Source of the DNA: Candidatus Fredericiella danica
GTDB lineage: Bacteria > Chloroflexota > Anaerolineae > Caldilineales > Caldilineaceae
Length of the DNA: 64,000 bases
Assembly: GCA_016713335.1 (NCBI GenBank)
Contig: JADJPH010000013.1
Location: 62,001 to 126,000 of the forward strand
Reading direction: 5' to 3'
The position numbers were made by a program, and so were the translations under genes. Positions within the stretch are counted from its first letter, which is position 1; every line of letters starts with the position of its first letter. Below are positions 11,695-20,157 of this stretch, in pieces. A model generated the notes under the pieces. The model worked only from the letters and a program-made list of their open reading frames with translations, was not told the origin of the DNA and searched no databases.

Positions 11695-11883
11695 CTAAAT
11701 GACGCGGGGACCTCGCTGTGATTTGCGGATCGCCTTCTGGCGCTTGATGCGCTTGATCTCGCTTTTCGACGTGAACCATCGCTTCTGTCTGACGATTGGC
11801 AGGATGCGGGCTTCCGCTACCGCCTTGCGTAATCGCTTCAGCAGGCTATCCTGTGACTCACCGGGTCGAAGTTCTACGCTCAT
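11695..11883 (-). CDS. rpsU: 30S ribosomal protein bS21
   Basis: The 62-residue basic protein has MSVELRPGESQDSLLKRLRKAV and the Arg/Lys-rich end KRIKRQKAIRKSQRG typical of bS21. ATG 11883 is chosen because AAGGGGG lies upstream at suitable distance; a GTG three codons earlier would overlap that site. bS21 binds near the mRNA exit of the 30S subunit. It has its own promoter, whose -35 lies in the rpsA terminator. Confidence 0.93.
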   Translation of the reverse strand: MSVELRPGESQDSLLKRLRKAVAEARILPIVRQKRWFTSKSEIKRIKRQKAIRKSQRGPRVI

Positions 11884-11974
11884 TGTCGTCACCCCCTTTC
11901 GCCAGACGTAGCTTCAAGATTTTACGCTCGTTTGCCGTTGCCGAAACGCAAGGGCTATCTATAGCGCGTCCTTG

Positions 11975-12004
11975 ATTATACCGGAATGACCACTACTATA
12001 GCAA
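11975..12004 (-). promoter_or_regulatory. Promoter for rpsU-infA
   Basis: On the minus strand TTGCTA (11999-12004) and TATAAT (11975-11980) are 18 bases apart. The -35 overlaps the T-run of the rpsA terminator, so the short ribosomal genes have separate transcription from rpsA. Confidence 0.65.
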
Positions 12005-12043
12005 AAAACTGCCGCCCTCTGCACGTAACAGATGAGCGGCAGT
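12003..12043 (-). terminator. Intrinsic terminator of rpsA
   Basis: On the minus strand an eight-base stem (12036-12043 with 12008-12015, core CTGCCGC/GCGGCAG) is followed directly by six Ts (12003-12008). It lies about 30 bases after the rpsA stop. Confidence 0.85.
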
Positions 12044-12070
12044 CCAAGACACCATTCATTTGAAGCCGTT

Positions 12071-13233
12071 TTAGACTTCAGTCATCTCCCCTTCAGCCGG
12101 GGCGCCTTCGGCCGCCTGGCGGATACTCAGCCCGATCCGCTGTCGTTTGGCATCCACGCGCAGCACCTTAACCATGACTTTGTCGCCGGGGCGCACGGTC
12201 TTCAGCGGCTCAGCAACCGCAATGTCCGCGATCTCGCTGATATGAATCAGGCCCTCGACGCCGGGTTCCAATTGAGCGAAGGCGCCAAAGTCGGCGATGC
12301 GGGTAATGGTGGCGGGCATGACCGTCCCCACCTGGTACCGCGCCTCGATGTCGTCCCACGGGTTGGACAGCAGCTTTTTCCGGCTCAGCGCGACCCGTTG
12401 GCTATCGGCGTCGATCCGGATTACCTGGACGTCGATGTCCTGACCGACATTCAACGCTTCGCGCGGGTGACTGATGGCGCCAAAGCCGATCTCACTGACA
12501 TGTAAGAGACCGTCCACGCCGCCGATATCGACAAAGGCGCCAAACGGTCGCATACTGCGGACGGTGCCTTTACAACATCGCCCACGGCCAACTTCTTGAA
12601 GAGATCTTCCTTCATGGCGCTGCGATATTCACGCTCGGCCAGCATCTGTGACATCACCAGGCGACGTCGTTTGGGATCGACTTCGATGACCTTTAGCCGC
12701 ATCTCCTGGCCGATCCGCACCTCAAACTCGTCACGCCGTTGATCCTCACTCAGGTTGCGCGGCATGTCGATAATGTGCGAGGCGGGCACAAAACCGCGCA
12801 GATGGTTGAACTCCACCGTCAAGCCACCCTTGTTGTAGCTCAACACCTTGTGGGTTGTGATCTCGCCGCTCTCGAGCAACTGCTGCGCGATCAGCCAGTC
12901 CCGCTGCTGGAGCGCATCCGCCATACTGAGCAGGAATACGCCGTCGTCTTCCGGTTGCTTGGCAACGACGACGTCGACCGTCTGGCCTTCGCGCAAACCC
13001 TTGACGAATGCAGGATCCAACTTAGCCAGGTCCGACTGTGGAACTACGCCGTCCCGTTTGCTGCCGACATTCACCAGCAGTTCGCTGGGACGAATCTCGA
13101 CAATGACACCTTCGCGCAGATCACCACGACCGGGCATGTCAAGGTCCAAGCCCTCGTTAAGATACTGCTCGAATAGTTCCAGGTCAGACGCGTTCTGCCC
13201 GCTACCGCTACCCTGCGCCGATTCAGCCATCAT
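12071..13233 (-). CDS. rpsA: 30S ribosomal protein S1 (frame break near 12568)
   Basis: Four S1 RNA-binding repeats are readable across two frames: REGVIVEIRPSELLVNVG, THKVLSYNKGGLTVEF, then after the break MRPFGAFVDIGGVDGLLHVSEIG and PATITRIADFGAFAQLEPGVEGLIHISE. One missing base in the short C-run at 12566-12568 explains the break: adding it turns VVKAPSAV into VVKGTVRSM, the normal link to the third repeat. The restored length is about 387 residues, fitting the four-repeat S1 of non-proteobacteria. S1 feeds structured mRNAs to the ribosome. ATG 13233 is preceded by GGAG; the open frame further upstream is leader. A strong promoter and a leader hairpin lie upstream. Confidence 0.9.
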
Positions 13234-13277
13234 CCAAAACACTCCAAGATTTGAGGTTGCAGTTGACCCAACAGTTA

Positions 13278-13307
13278 TACGGTGCACGCCGATCTGGCCG
13301 CACCGTA
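13278..13307 (-). promoter_or_regulatory. Leader hairpin of rpsA mRNA
   Basis: In the 90-base leader, TACGGTGC (13278-13285) and GCACCGTA (13300-13307) form an eight-base stem topped by a GCC/GGC inner stem. S1 is autoregulated through its leader in other bacteria. Whether this hairpin is the operator is inference. Confidence 0.5.
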
Positions 13308-13332
13308 CGCGCATGTTCCTTAAGTTGACTTG

Positions 13333-13361
13333 ATTATAGCAGGCTGATAGGTCACCGTCAA
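13333..13361 (-). promoter_or_regulatory. Promoter of rpsA
   Basis: On the minus strand TTGACG (13356-13361), a 17-base spacer and TATAAT (13333-13338). The start of transcription should be near 13327, about 94 bases before the chosen ATG. Confidence 0.8.
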
Positions 13362-13378
13362 GGCAATTTGAATTGCCC

Positions 13379-14860
13379 TTATGCCGCCGTCTTCGAAGTA
13401 AAGAGCTTCCGCAATTCGTCCCAGCGCGCGTAACCGGTCGGTTTGTTCCGGCGTACTACTTTGTCCAGCATAGCGGGCGAGAGCGCGCCCCACCGAAATG
13501 GCCACCAGCGCCGTTCTTTCTCACCGGTCGCCCCTGTGCTTTGTGGCGTCCCGCCCAGGGCGCGGACAATGGAGCGTTGCCAACTTTGCCAGCCTGACCA
13601 GAGCGCAAGCCATTGCATGCGGAGTGCGTCCAACAAGCGCCGCAACCAGCGCAGATTGGTCTCTTTGTCGCTGAAGTAGAAGTAGGCTGCCAATCCGAAT
13701 AGAACCACGATCGTCGCCCAAAAGAAGGCGCCGCCAATCCAGGGTGGAATGTCCAAGATCAGCGGGGGCGGTGGCGTTGCCTGCATCGGCTCAGGCGTAG
13801 GAGGTGGCGCCTCAGGCGGTGACGAAAATGGCAACAGGGAGAACAACAGCACCAGCAACAGGCTCACCAGTTGAAAGATGAACGACACGACGTTGAAAGT
13901 GGTGTTCAAGATAAAGGTTAGAACCTGCGACAGCAAGAACGTGTCGCCCAGCGGTAGAAACACGGAGATGACGGCAAAGCCGGCGAGCACGATCACGGTG
14001 TAGAATGGCCAATTGCGCTGGATGCTGGTCTGCGTGGGCACGCGATCGAGCGTCCATCGCGCGCGGAGCAGCGCCAGTTGCCCCTGGCTGATCAAAATGA
14101 GACCACTCAGGAAGTAAATGATGATGACGCTGACCACAACCGGATCGACATCCTGGTGGGCAAGTGTCCAGAATTGGTTACGAGTAACGCCCAGCCGCAG
14201 CGCGCTGGCAATCAAGATGAGAAAGATGCCCCACAACACCCAGCGTGTGACGAAACTGTGCAACAGCGTCGTCCGGTCTGCCGATGCAGGGCGCGACGTA
14301 TCCACATAGCGGTTGCGCGTGAGTCGGGTTTCATGCAACTCGTCGGCTTGAAGCCCCAATTGCATGAGATCACCGGTGAAGTCGATCGCTGACACCCAGG
14401 CGCAAGCCATGGCAAGCCCGGTGACAAGGAATGGCCCGTCGAGGAAGACCTCGTTTGCCTGGTTAAAAAAGGTGGCAGGATCGGGCAAAGATCCTTGCGC
14501 CAGCCACAACACGACGCGCGCCGAGAGCAATAGCAGCCCCAAGTCCGCGACGCGGTAGGTCGCACTGCGTTGGATGCGCTGCTTTGGGTGCGCAAGCCAG
14601 GTTGTGCTGACGACGCCAATCACGCCGGAAATCACGATGAGGGCAAGGATCGCCCAGCGTGCAGCCGCTGGAAAGGCCGGCGCATATTGGCGCATAAAGG
14701 CAAAAACCGCAACGCCAAGGCAGGTGACCATCACCACGACCAGGGTCGGGCGCAGCAGCGAACTATACCACGACACATCGTAGGCATCGGTCTCGGTGGC
14801 GTCAGTCTCGGTGACGCTGGTGGAAGCCGGTGCATCGGATCCAGATTCAGCTTTCTCCAT
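13379..14860 (-). CDS. Multi-pass membrane protein, DUF4129-like
   Basis: The protein of about 493 residues has four or more hydrophobic segments in its N-terminal part, two more around residues 255-350, a Pro-rich loop (PPEAPPPTPEPMQATPPPP), one last membrane helix, and a basic cytoplasmic tail. The tail ending in GYARWDELRKLFTSK is short for a full DUF4129 domain. It directly follows a DUF58 gene, and DUF58, transglutaminase-like and DUF4129 proteins are commonly clustered in bacteria; the transglutaminase core is not present here. I do not recognise the family with certainty and the function is unknown. The ATG 14860 start removes an N-terminal stretch that overlaps the DUF58 gene. Confidence 0.5.
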   Translation of the reverse strand: MEKAESGSDAPASTSVTETDATETDAYDVSWYSSLLRPTLVVVMVTCLGVAVFAFMRQYAPAFPAAARWAILALIVISGVIGVVSTTWLAHPKQRIQRSATYRVADLGLLLLSARVVLWLAQGSLPDPATFFNQANEVFLDGPFLVTGLAMACAWVSAIDFTGDLMQLGLQADELHETRLTRNRYVDTSRPASADRTTLLHSFVTRWVLWGIFLILIASALRLGVTRNQFWTLAHQDVDPVVVSVIIIYFLSGLILISQGQLALLRARWTLDRVPTQTSIQRNWPFYTVIVLAGFAVISVFLPLGDTFLLSQVLTFILNTTFNVVSFIFQLVSLLLVLLFSLLPFSSPPEAPPPTPEPMQATPPPPLILDIPPWIGGAFFWATIVVLFGLAAYFYFSDKETNLRWLRRLLDALRMQWLALWSGWQSWQRSIVRALGGTPQSTGATGEKERRWWPFRWGALSPAMLDKVVRRNKPTGYARWDELRKLFTSKTAA

Positions 14861-14889
14861 GGCGGCAACCAGCCCCCTTTGCCGGCGTG

Positions 14890-16080
14890 CTAAAAGACAC
14901 CGGCGAACGCTTCCAGATCGATCTCCCACACGGTGTTATGGACGTGGATGCCCAGGCGTTCGGCCTTCGCCGCGAGGATACGAACGTCTGGCTGTCTTGC
15001 ACACAACAGCACGATCACCTTATTCCCGCGCCGATAGAGGTTGTGCAAAGTCCATAGTGCCGCTTCATCGACGGCCGGGGTCACCACAATCAGGGTAGCG
15101 CCCCAGGGCAGCCCGGCAAACCGGTCTGGCAGCCATGCCGCGAGGTCACGCCCGGCGTCATGAATCTGGACCCGTGCCAGCAAACTCAGCAGGGCGATCA
15201 ATTGTTCCTGCCCAGTACGCTGTGGCAGCGCCACGGTGGGTGCGCCCGTCAATGGATCGAACCCGTTCGTATCCAGCCCGACCGCTTGCCGCTCGTTGAT
15301 CAGCACGTTGGCGATGGATGCGGCAACGGTGACCGCCCACTCGCTTGAACCGACCAGCGCACGGGTGGGATAGGCCGCCCGATTCATATCGAGCACAATT
15401 GTGACCGGCACTGCCTGTGATGGTTGCAGTTTCTTGACGAGCAATGCATCCGCATGGGCGCTGGCTTTCCAGTGCACACGACGGAGATTGTCGCCGGCTG
15501 CATAAGCGCGCACCCCCGCCAGGCGGGCAGGATCTTCCAGAAGTTGTTGTCTGCTGGCAAGGTCGCCAAAAGGGGAACGGCTCGGCAGTCCAAGCCTTGC
15601 GAGGGGTACGACCTGCGGATACACGATCAACTGCGTGGCGCTGCTCTCCTCCCACCGTGCGGTGACGAACCCGAACAGATCGCTGGTGCGCAGGCTCATC
15701 GGCCCAACTGTAAAATAGCCGCGCCGTTTGCATTGAAGCCCGTAGTTGTATTCAAGCCTGGAATGTCCCCCCAGGCTCGCCACCAGGCGGTAATCCGGCT
15801 GATCCTTCAAGTCAAGCGGGACGGCTTCCTGCACCTGAAGCCACGGCATGGGCAGCCAACTCCGGTTGGTGAAGACGGTCTGCACGTCGATGTGCTCGCC
15901 GTTGAACGCTCGGTGCGCCATGGTACGCGTGAGTTCAAGTTTATGCAGCGTCCGCCGCACCCAGAAATGGCTAAAGACCCAGACGCCGCCCACGACGTAG
16001 ACCAGGTAGTAGACCCAATTCATGCGGAAGAAGGCGCCCGCCAAAAACAGAATCAGCAGCGCCCAGAAAATAACGTGCAT
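14890..16080 (-). CDS. DUF58-domain protein
   Basis: The 396-residue protein starts with two hydrophobic segments (residues about 3-40), followed by a beta-rich region and the DUF58 signature GVRAYAAGDNLRRVHWKASAHADALLVKKL. The C-terminal part resembles a von Willebrand A fold (VTIVLDMN, then ATLIVVTP). DUF58 proteins usually sit beside MoxR ATPases or transglutaminase/DUF4129 proteins; here a DUF4129-like gene follows by 30 bases. The role is unknown, probably membrane-associated assembly or surface processing. The start lies 17 bases after the SDR stop, so these minus-strand genes form one operon with xerC and the SDR gene. Confidence 0.82.
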   Translation of the reverse strand: MHVIFWALLILFLAGAFFRMNWVYYLVYVVGGVWVFSHFWVRRTLHKLELTRTMAHRAFNGEHIDVQTVFTNRSWLPMPWLQVQEAVPLDLKDQPDYRLVASLGGHSRLEYNYGLQCKRRGYFTVGPMSLRTSDLFGFVTARWEESSATQLIVYPQVVPLARLGLPSRSPFGDLASRQQLLEDPARLAGVRAYAAGDNLRRVHWKASAHADALLVKKLQPSQAVPVTIVLDMNRAAYPTRALVGSSEWAVTVAASIANVLINERQAVGLDTNGFDPLTGAPTVALPQRTGQEQLIALLSLLARVQIHDAGRDLAAWLPDRFAGLPWGATLIVVTPAVDEAALWTLHNLYRRGNKVIVLLCARQPDVRILAAKAERLGIHVHNTVWEIDLEAFAGVF

Positions 16081-16096
16081 GGGAAGAGGTTCGGTG

Positions 16097-16866
16097 TCAG
16101 AAACCGCCCCGCGAGTGGATCACCTGACCCGTGATCCAGCCGCCCTGCTCCGACGCAAGAAAACAGATGAGATTGGCGGCGTCTTGTGGCAGACCGACGC
16201 GTCCAAACGGCATCTGGGGGAGAAACTGTGCCATTAACTCGGGATTGATCCAGCCGGTGTCCGTTACGCCAGGGTCGATGGCATTGACGGTGATCCGCGC
16301 CGGGCGACACCGGCCGCGAGACTCACGGTAAAAGCCTCAATCGCACCCTTGGTGGTGATATACGCAAGTTCGCCTGGCATCGGCGTCACACCCTGCCCCG
16401 ACGTCAGGTTGATAATTCGGCCGCCCGAGGCGCTTCCCCACCGCATCACAAACTCGCGGCACAACATCGTTGCACCGCGCACATTGACCGCGTAGTGCCG
16501 GTCCATCTGTGCCGCATCCAGAACTTCAATATCACCATTTTCGGAATGGGTGGCATTGTTGACCAGGATCGCCGGTGCACCCAACCGCTCCGCGACGGCG
16601 TTAAAGATCATGGCCGGAGTGTCCGGTTGCGCCAGATCGACCTGCATGCCCACCGCGCGCACACCGGTCGCATTGAGATCTGCCAGCAGTTGCTCGGCTT
16701 CTTCGCTGCGCCCGCCCCACGGCATGAGCCGGTCGTACGGTGTATAGTGCGTGATGAAGATATCGGCGCCTGCGGCGGCCAGCGTACGGGCGATCGTAGC
16801 GCCGATGCCGATGCTCCGGCTGGCGCCGGTGATGATGGCAATGCGCCCACGGAGATCGATTTTCAT
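16097..16866 (-). CDS. SDR-family oxidoreductase (frame break near 16297)
   Basis: This is a classical short-chain dehydrogenase: TGASRSIGIGATIA for NAD(P) binding, NNATHSEN, catalytic Ser in IINLTSGQG, and the active-site Tyr-Lys in AYITTKGAIEAF. The motif is TGASRSIGIG, slightly longer than the usual TGxxxGIG. After ARRG the frame breaks; inserting one base near 16294-16299 continues ITVNAIDPG, then FLASEQGGWITGQVIHSRGGF and a TGA at 16097-16099. The restored length is about 256 residues. The ATG overlaps the restored xerC stop (ATGA). The specific alcohol or keto substrate is unknown. Confidence 0.82.
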
Positions 16867-17776
16867 GAACTGCGTTTCTTGTACGGCTTGCCGTCGATCA
16901 CGATCTCGGATTCGGGCAGCACTCGCGATATTGCTGCGTCGTCACTGTGCTCGAATGGCCCAACCGCTCCTGCACCTCGCGCAGATTTGCGCCTGCCTGG
17001 AGCATGTGGGCGGCAAAGCTGTGGCGCAAGGTGTGCGGCGTCACCGGTTCTTTGATGCCAACCTCGGCGACATAGCGCTTGATGATCAGCCAGAGCCCCT
17101 GGCGCGTCAGGCGTTGGCCCCGGTGGTTGAGGAATAGCGCCTTCTCGTTGGGGTCGATCACGAGGTGTGGGCGCCCTTCGAGCAGATAGCGCTCCAGCGA
17201 CACCAGGGCACGTGGAAAAATCGGCACAACGCGCCGGCGTTTGTTGCTGGCGTCACAGGCCATCAAGCGGTTATAGAGGTCGACATCGTCGACGTCCAGA
17301 CCGACCAATTCCGTCACCCGCACTCCAGTCGCATAGAGCGTTTCCATCAAGGCGACGTCGCGCAGCGATTGTGACGAATTATACTGATTCGGGGCGGCGA
17401 GCAGTTTGTCGACATCTTCCGGCGGGATCGTGTGGGGCGTGTGTTTCTTCACCTTCGGAGACACCATGTCGCCGGTCGGGTCTTCCTGCAAAATTCCTTT
17501 GGCCACCAGGTATTCTGCGAAACTCTTGATTGCCGCCACTTTGCGCGCCACGGTCGTCGCAGCGTAGTCACGTTGTTTGAGTTCAAGCAAATAAGTCTGC
17601 ATGACGCCGGCATCGACGTCCGCCCAACTCGAGATGGTGTCGCCTAAGGGTGAATGATAGTCGGCAAGGAAGGTCGCAAGTTGACTGAGGTCATTGCGAT
17701 ATGCGGCGATGGTATTTTCAGAAGCATCTTCCTCGGCAACAAGATAATCAAGGAAGCGATCGATTTGCTCCTGCAT
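16863..17776 (-). CDS. Tyrosine recombinase, XerC-like (frame break near 16930)
   Basis: The N-terminal SAM-like DNA-binding domain (IDRFLDYLVAEEDASENTIAAYRNDL) and the catalytic domain (ATGVRVTELVGL with the first Arg, HTLRHSFAAHML with His and Arg, LGHSSTVTTQQY with His and the nucleophile Tyr) are intact. Directly after the Tyr the frame breaks. One added base near 16925-16932 gives QQYSRVLPESEIVIDGKPYKKRSS and a stop overlapping the SDR start. The corrected length is about 304 residues. There are no inverted repeats or cargo around it, so a chromosomal XerC/D role in dimer resolution is likelier than a mobile-element integrase. Confidence 0.83.
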
Positions 17777-17929
17777 CCTGAAGTCTCCTGTTTGGTGGAT
17801 TCGCGCCAGCCAGTTGATCGAACTGGGGGAACCGGAAGGGGAGTCACATGCTTAATCTAGTTGCCTTACCTATGCGATCCCATTCGCAGTATTCTAGCAC
17901 AACTTTGCATAAATTAAAAACAACTTTGA

Positions 17930-17938
17930 TGCTATAAT
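17930..17938 (+). promoter_or_regulatory. Extended -10 promoter, leaderless start
   Basis: TGCTATAAT is a perfect extended -10 element (TGnTATAAT) ending nine bases before the ATG at 17947. A transcript starting seven bases after the -10 would begin at or next to the initiation codon, and no ribosome site is present. No good -35 is seen at normal spacing. Confidence 0.7.
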
Positions 17939-17946
17939 TCCCACTT

Positions 17947-20103
17947 ATGGCCAAAAAAGCGAAGGCGAGTTTGCCCGTCGTAGCGCCGGCGCCGGCAAAT
18001 ACCCATGACCCGGTTCTGCTGCAATTTGCAATAGACTTTTTTACGATTTTTGGGGCGCGCGTCGAACGCCACCCCGACAAACGCAATCCCTGGCTACGCG
18101 TCCACCTTGCCGATGACCTCGCCGCGCATTTCGGCAGTGCAGCGTTGGTGCTTTATTTTCACAGCAACGAACCACGCCCCGACGCGGAATTGGTGGCACA
18201 TGGCAGCCGGATCTTTGACCGGATGCTGGCATTTCTGGAACAGCGTAGCGCCTTCACCGTGCTTCGCCTCCCCCAACGCGTCAGCGGTGGTGAGGCGTTG
18301 ATGCAGGCGGTGCGACCTGTCAATGCCAGCATCAACGACCTCCGCCTGCAGGAACAGGTGCAGCACCGTTTTCTTTTCACGTGGCGCATCACCTACCGTG
18401 CGGATGACAAACGCCAGGAAATTTACACGGTCGCGATGGATCAAGATGGGGGGCGCCTACCCGAGGTCGAAGGCGCCGGCGTCGCGGAATCAGCGCTCGC
18501 CATGGCCGCACTCTTGGCCGACGCACAACCACCGCCCGTCGAGCGCAATGAAGAGGGTCATCTGCTGCCGCCCAAGCTACCGCCGGTGGTGCAACTGGTG
18601 CAACTGGCGGAAACTGCCCGAAAATATGCGATCTACCACGCCGACCTGCGCTGTGTCGAACATGAAGCCGATATTCTACCGCGCTTGCACAAAGCACTCA
18701 ACCGGCTCACCACCTATTACCAGCAGCAGATCGAGGAAGTATACGACACCCACGATCCGGATGGCGAGAAGCGCCGCGCCCTGGAAGCGGATCTGAACCG
18801 GAAGATTGCGGAGGAAGTTGAGAATCACCGGCTCCGGGTCCAGGTCGAATTGGTCGGCTATATCGCCCTCGAAACGCCGGCTGCCGTACTTGACTACGTC
18901 TTGACCGATGGAAAACGCCAGGCGCCGGTTCGCATTGTGCAGGATCGCCATCGGGGTGTTTTGCAGCGCCCGCATTGCTATGTTTGCAACGCGGAGTTGA
19001 CTACCGTGGCGCTGGATCGCGCCGGTCATTTGATCTGTGATGCTTGCATCCGCCAGTGTGGGGGCTGTCAGGAAATTGTCTGTGAGCGCTGTGGGCTGGA
19101 AACGTGTCCGGTCTGTGGCCGTGCAAACTGCGATGCCTGCGGTCACAGTTGCTGGGCCTGTGGCGGCCGCGCCTGCACCGAGCACCTTAGCCGTTGCCCG
19201 GTGTGCGGCGATGTCGTCTGCCTGGCCTGCCAGAGCGCCTGCTCCCATTGCGGTGTCTTGCAGTGCCACAGCCATCTGGTGGCGGATTGTGTGGCGCCGG
19301 CCGGCAATCAGGTTGCGCTCATCTGCCCTGCGTGCGCTGTGCGGTGTCCCGGCTGCCATCAGTTGACTGCGCAGACGGGCTTGTGCGCCATCAGCGGGCA
19401 GCGCTTCTGCCAGAATTGCCTGGTCACCTGCACCGGCTGCGGCAAACAGGTGGGGCCAGGGTTTTATTCAGCGAGCCCCGTCGACCGTAAGCCCTATTGC
19501 CTTGATTGCCAACACCCCTGTGTGAGTTGCGGCCAGATCACGCCGGTCGCCGTAGCGTGCCACGTCTGCGGTGCGCCCGGGTGCCCGACGTGCACGCCGC
19601 GCTGCCATGTCTGCCACCAATACGTGTGCAAGGCGCATGGGGGCAGCATCAAGGGGTGCGGTCATATCGTGTGCCGTGCGCACGACGTCCGCTGCGCGAT
19701 AGGCGGCGAAGTTGTGTGCCCCGCCTGTAGTTTGCCTTGTGCGATCTGTGAACGCCCCTACTGCCAGGATCACGTCCGCGCCTGTGCGCAGTGTGGTCAG
19801 GAATATTGTAGCGAATGCGTGCGCATCTCCGGGTTGTGCGACACCTGCGCCACCGTGTCAAAGGAAGGCGAACCTGTCGGGCCAGCCGACCTATTGCAGT
19901 TCAAGCATGCCGAGGCCAGCCAACTTGCCCCCTACTATACGTGGGTGCGGCTGGCCAATCTGCGCTACACGATCTACTTTGGCGACAGCAGAGGCATGGC
20001 GGCTGCGGTCGTCGTCGTGGATCACACCGGCGAACCCCCGCGCATCGTCCGTACGCGGCGGATCAGTATGATCGAGCGCTTGCGGGGCAGGCTCGGCCTC
20101 TAG
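17947..20103 (+). CDS. Unrecognised cysteine-rich multi-zinc-finger protein
   Basis: I do not recognise this 718-residue family. Residues 1-160 form a soluble domain (HDPVLLQFAIDFFTIFGARVERH, then LVLYFHSNEP). Residues about 205-330 are helical and charged with coiled-coil character. Residues 344-634 hold 57 cysteines, about one in five, arranged mainly as some two dozen CxxC pairs in tandem, some with His replacing the second pair member (CKAH, CRAH, CQDH). This spacing suggests a chain of treble-clef or B-box/RING-like zinc fingers. Residues 640-718 are Cys-free and may be a return to the N-terminal fold. There is no signal peptide or membrane helix. It has its own leaderless promoter and precedes a PucC-type MFS gene, also with its own promoter. 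Candidate roles are nucleic-acid or protein binding. Confidence 0.7.
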   Translation: MAKKAKASLPVVAPAPANTHDPVLLQFAIDFFTIFGARVERHPDKRNPWLRVHLADDLAAHFGSAALVLYFHSNEPRPDAELVAHGSRIFDRMLAFLEQRSAFTVLRLPQRVSGGEALMQAVRPVNASINDLRLQEQVQHRFLFTWRITYRADDKRQEIYTVAMDQDGGRLPEVEGAGVAESALAMAALLADAQPPPVERNEEGHLLPPKLPPVVQLVQLAETARKYAIYHADLRCVEHEADILPRLHKALNRLTTYYQQQIEEVYDTHDPDGEKRRALEADLNRKIAEEVENHRLRVQVELVGYIALETPAAVLDYVLTDGKRQAPVRIVQDRHRGVLQRPHCYVCNAELTTVALDRAGHLICDACIRQCGGCQEIVCERCGLETCPVCGRANCDACGHSCWACGGRACTEHLSRCPVCGDVVCLACQSACSHCGVLQCHSHLVADCVAPAGNQVALICPACAVRCPGCHQLTAQTGLCAISGQRFCQNCLVTCTGCGKQVGPGFYSASPVDRKPYCLDCQHPCVSCGQITPVAVACHVCGAPGCPTCTPRCHVCHQYVCKAHGGSIKGCGHIVCRAHDVRCAIGGEVVCPACSLPCAICERPYCQDHVRACAQCGQEYCSECVRISGLCDTCATVSKEGEPVGPADLLQFKHAEASQLAPYYTWVRLANLRYTIYFGDSRGMAAAVVVVDHTGEPPRIVRTRRISMIERLRGRLGL

Positions 20104-20122
20104 AAGTGAAGACAAAATTACT

Positions 20123-20150
20123 TTGAACCTCAGTGAATCTATGCTAATCT
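20123..20150 (+). promoter_or_regulatory. Promoter of PucC-type MFS gene, leaderless
   Basis: TTGAAC (20123-20128), a 16-base spacer and TAATCT (20145-20150) with a TG two bases before it. The ATG at 20158 is only eight bases downstream and lacks a ribosome site, so the message should be nearly leaderless. Confidence 0.55.
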
Positions 20151-20157
20151 CTCTGGC

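Noticed and set aside
16863..17776. Integrase of a mobile element
   Set aside because: No attachment repeats, tRNA or cargo genes were seen; the protein looks like a chromosomal XerC/D.
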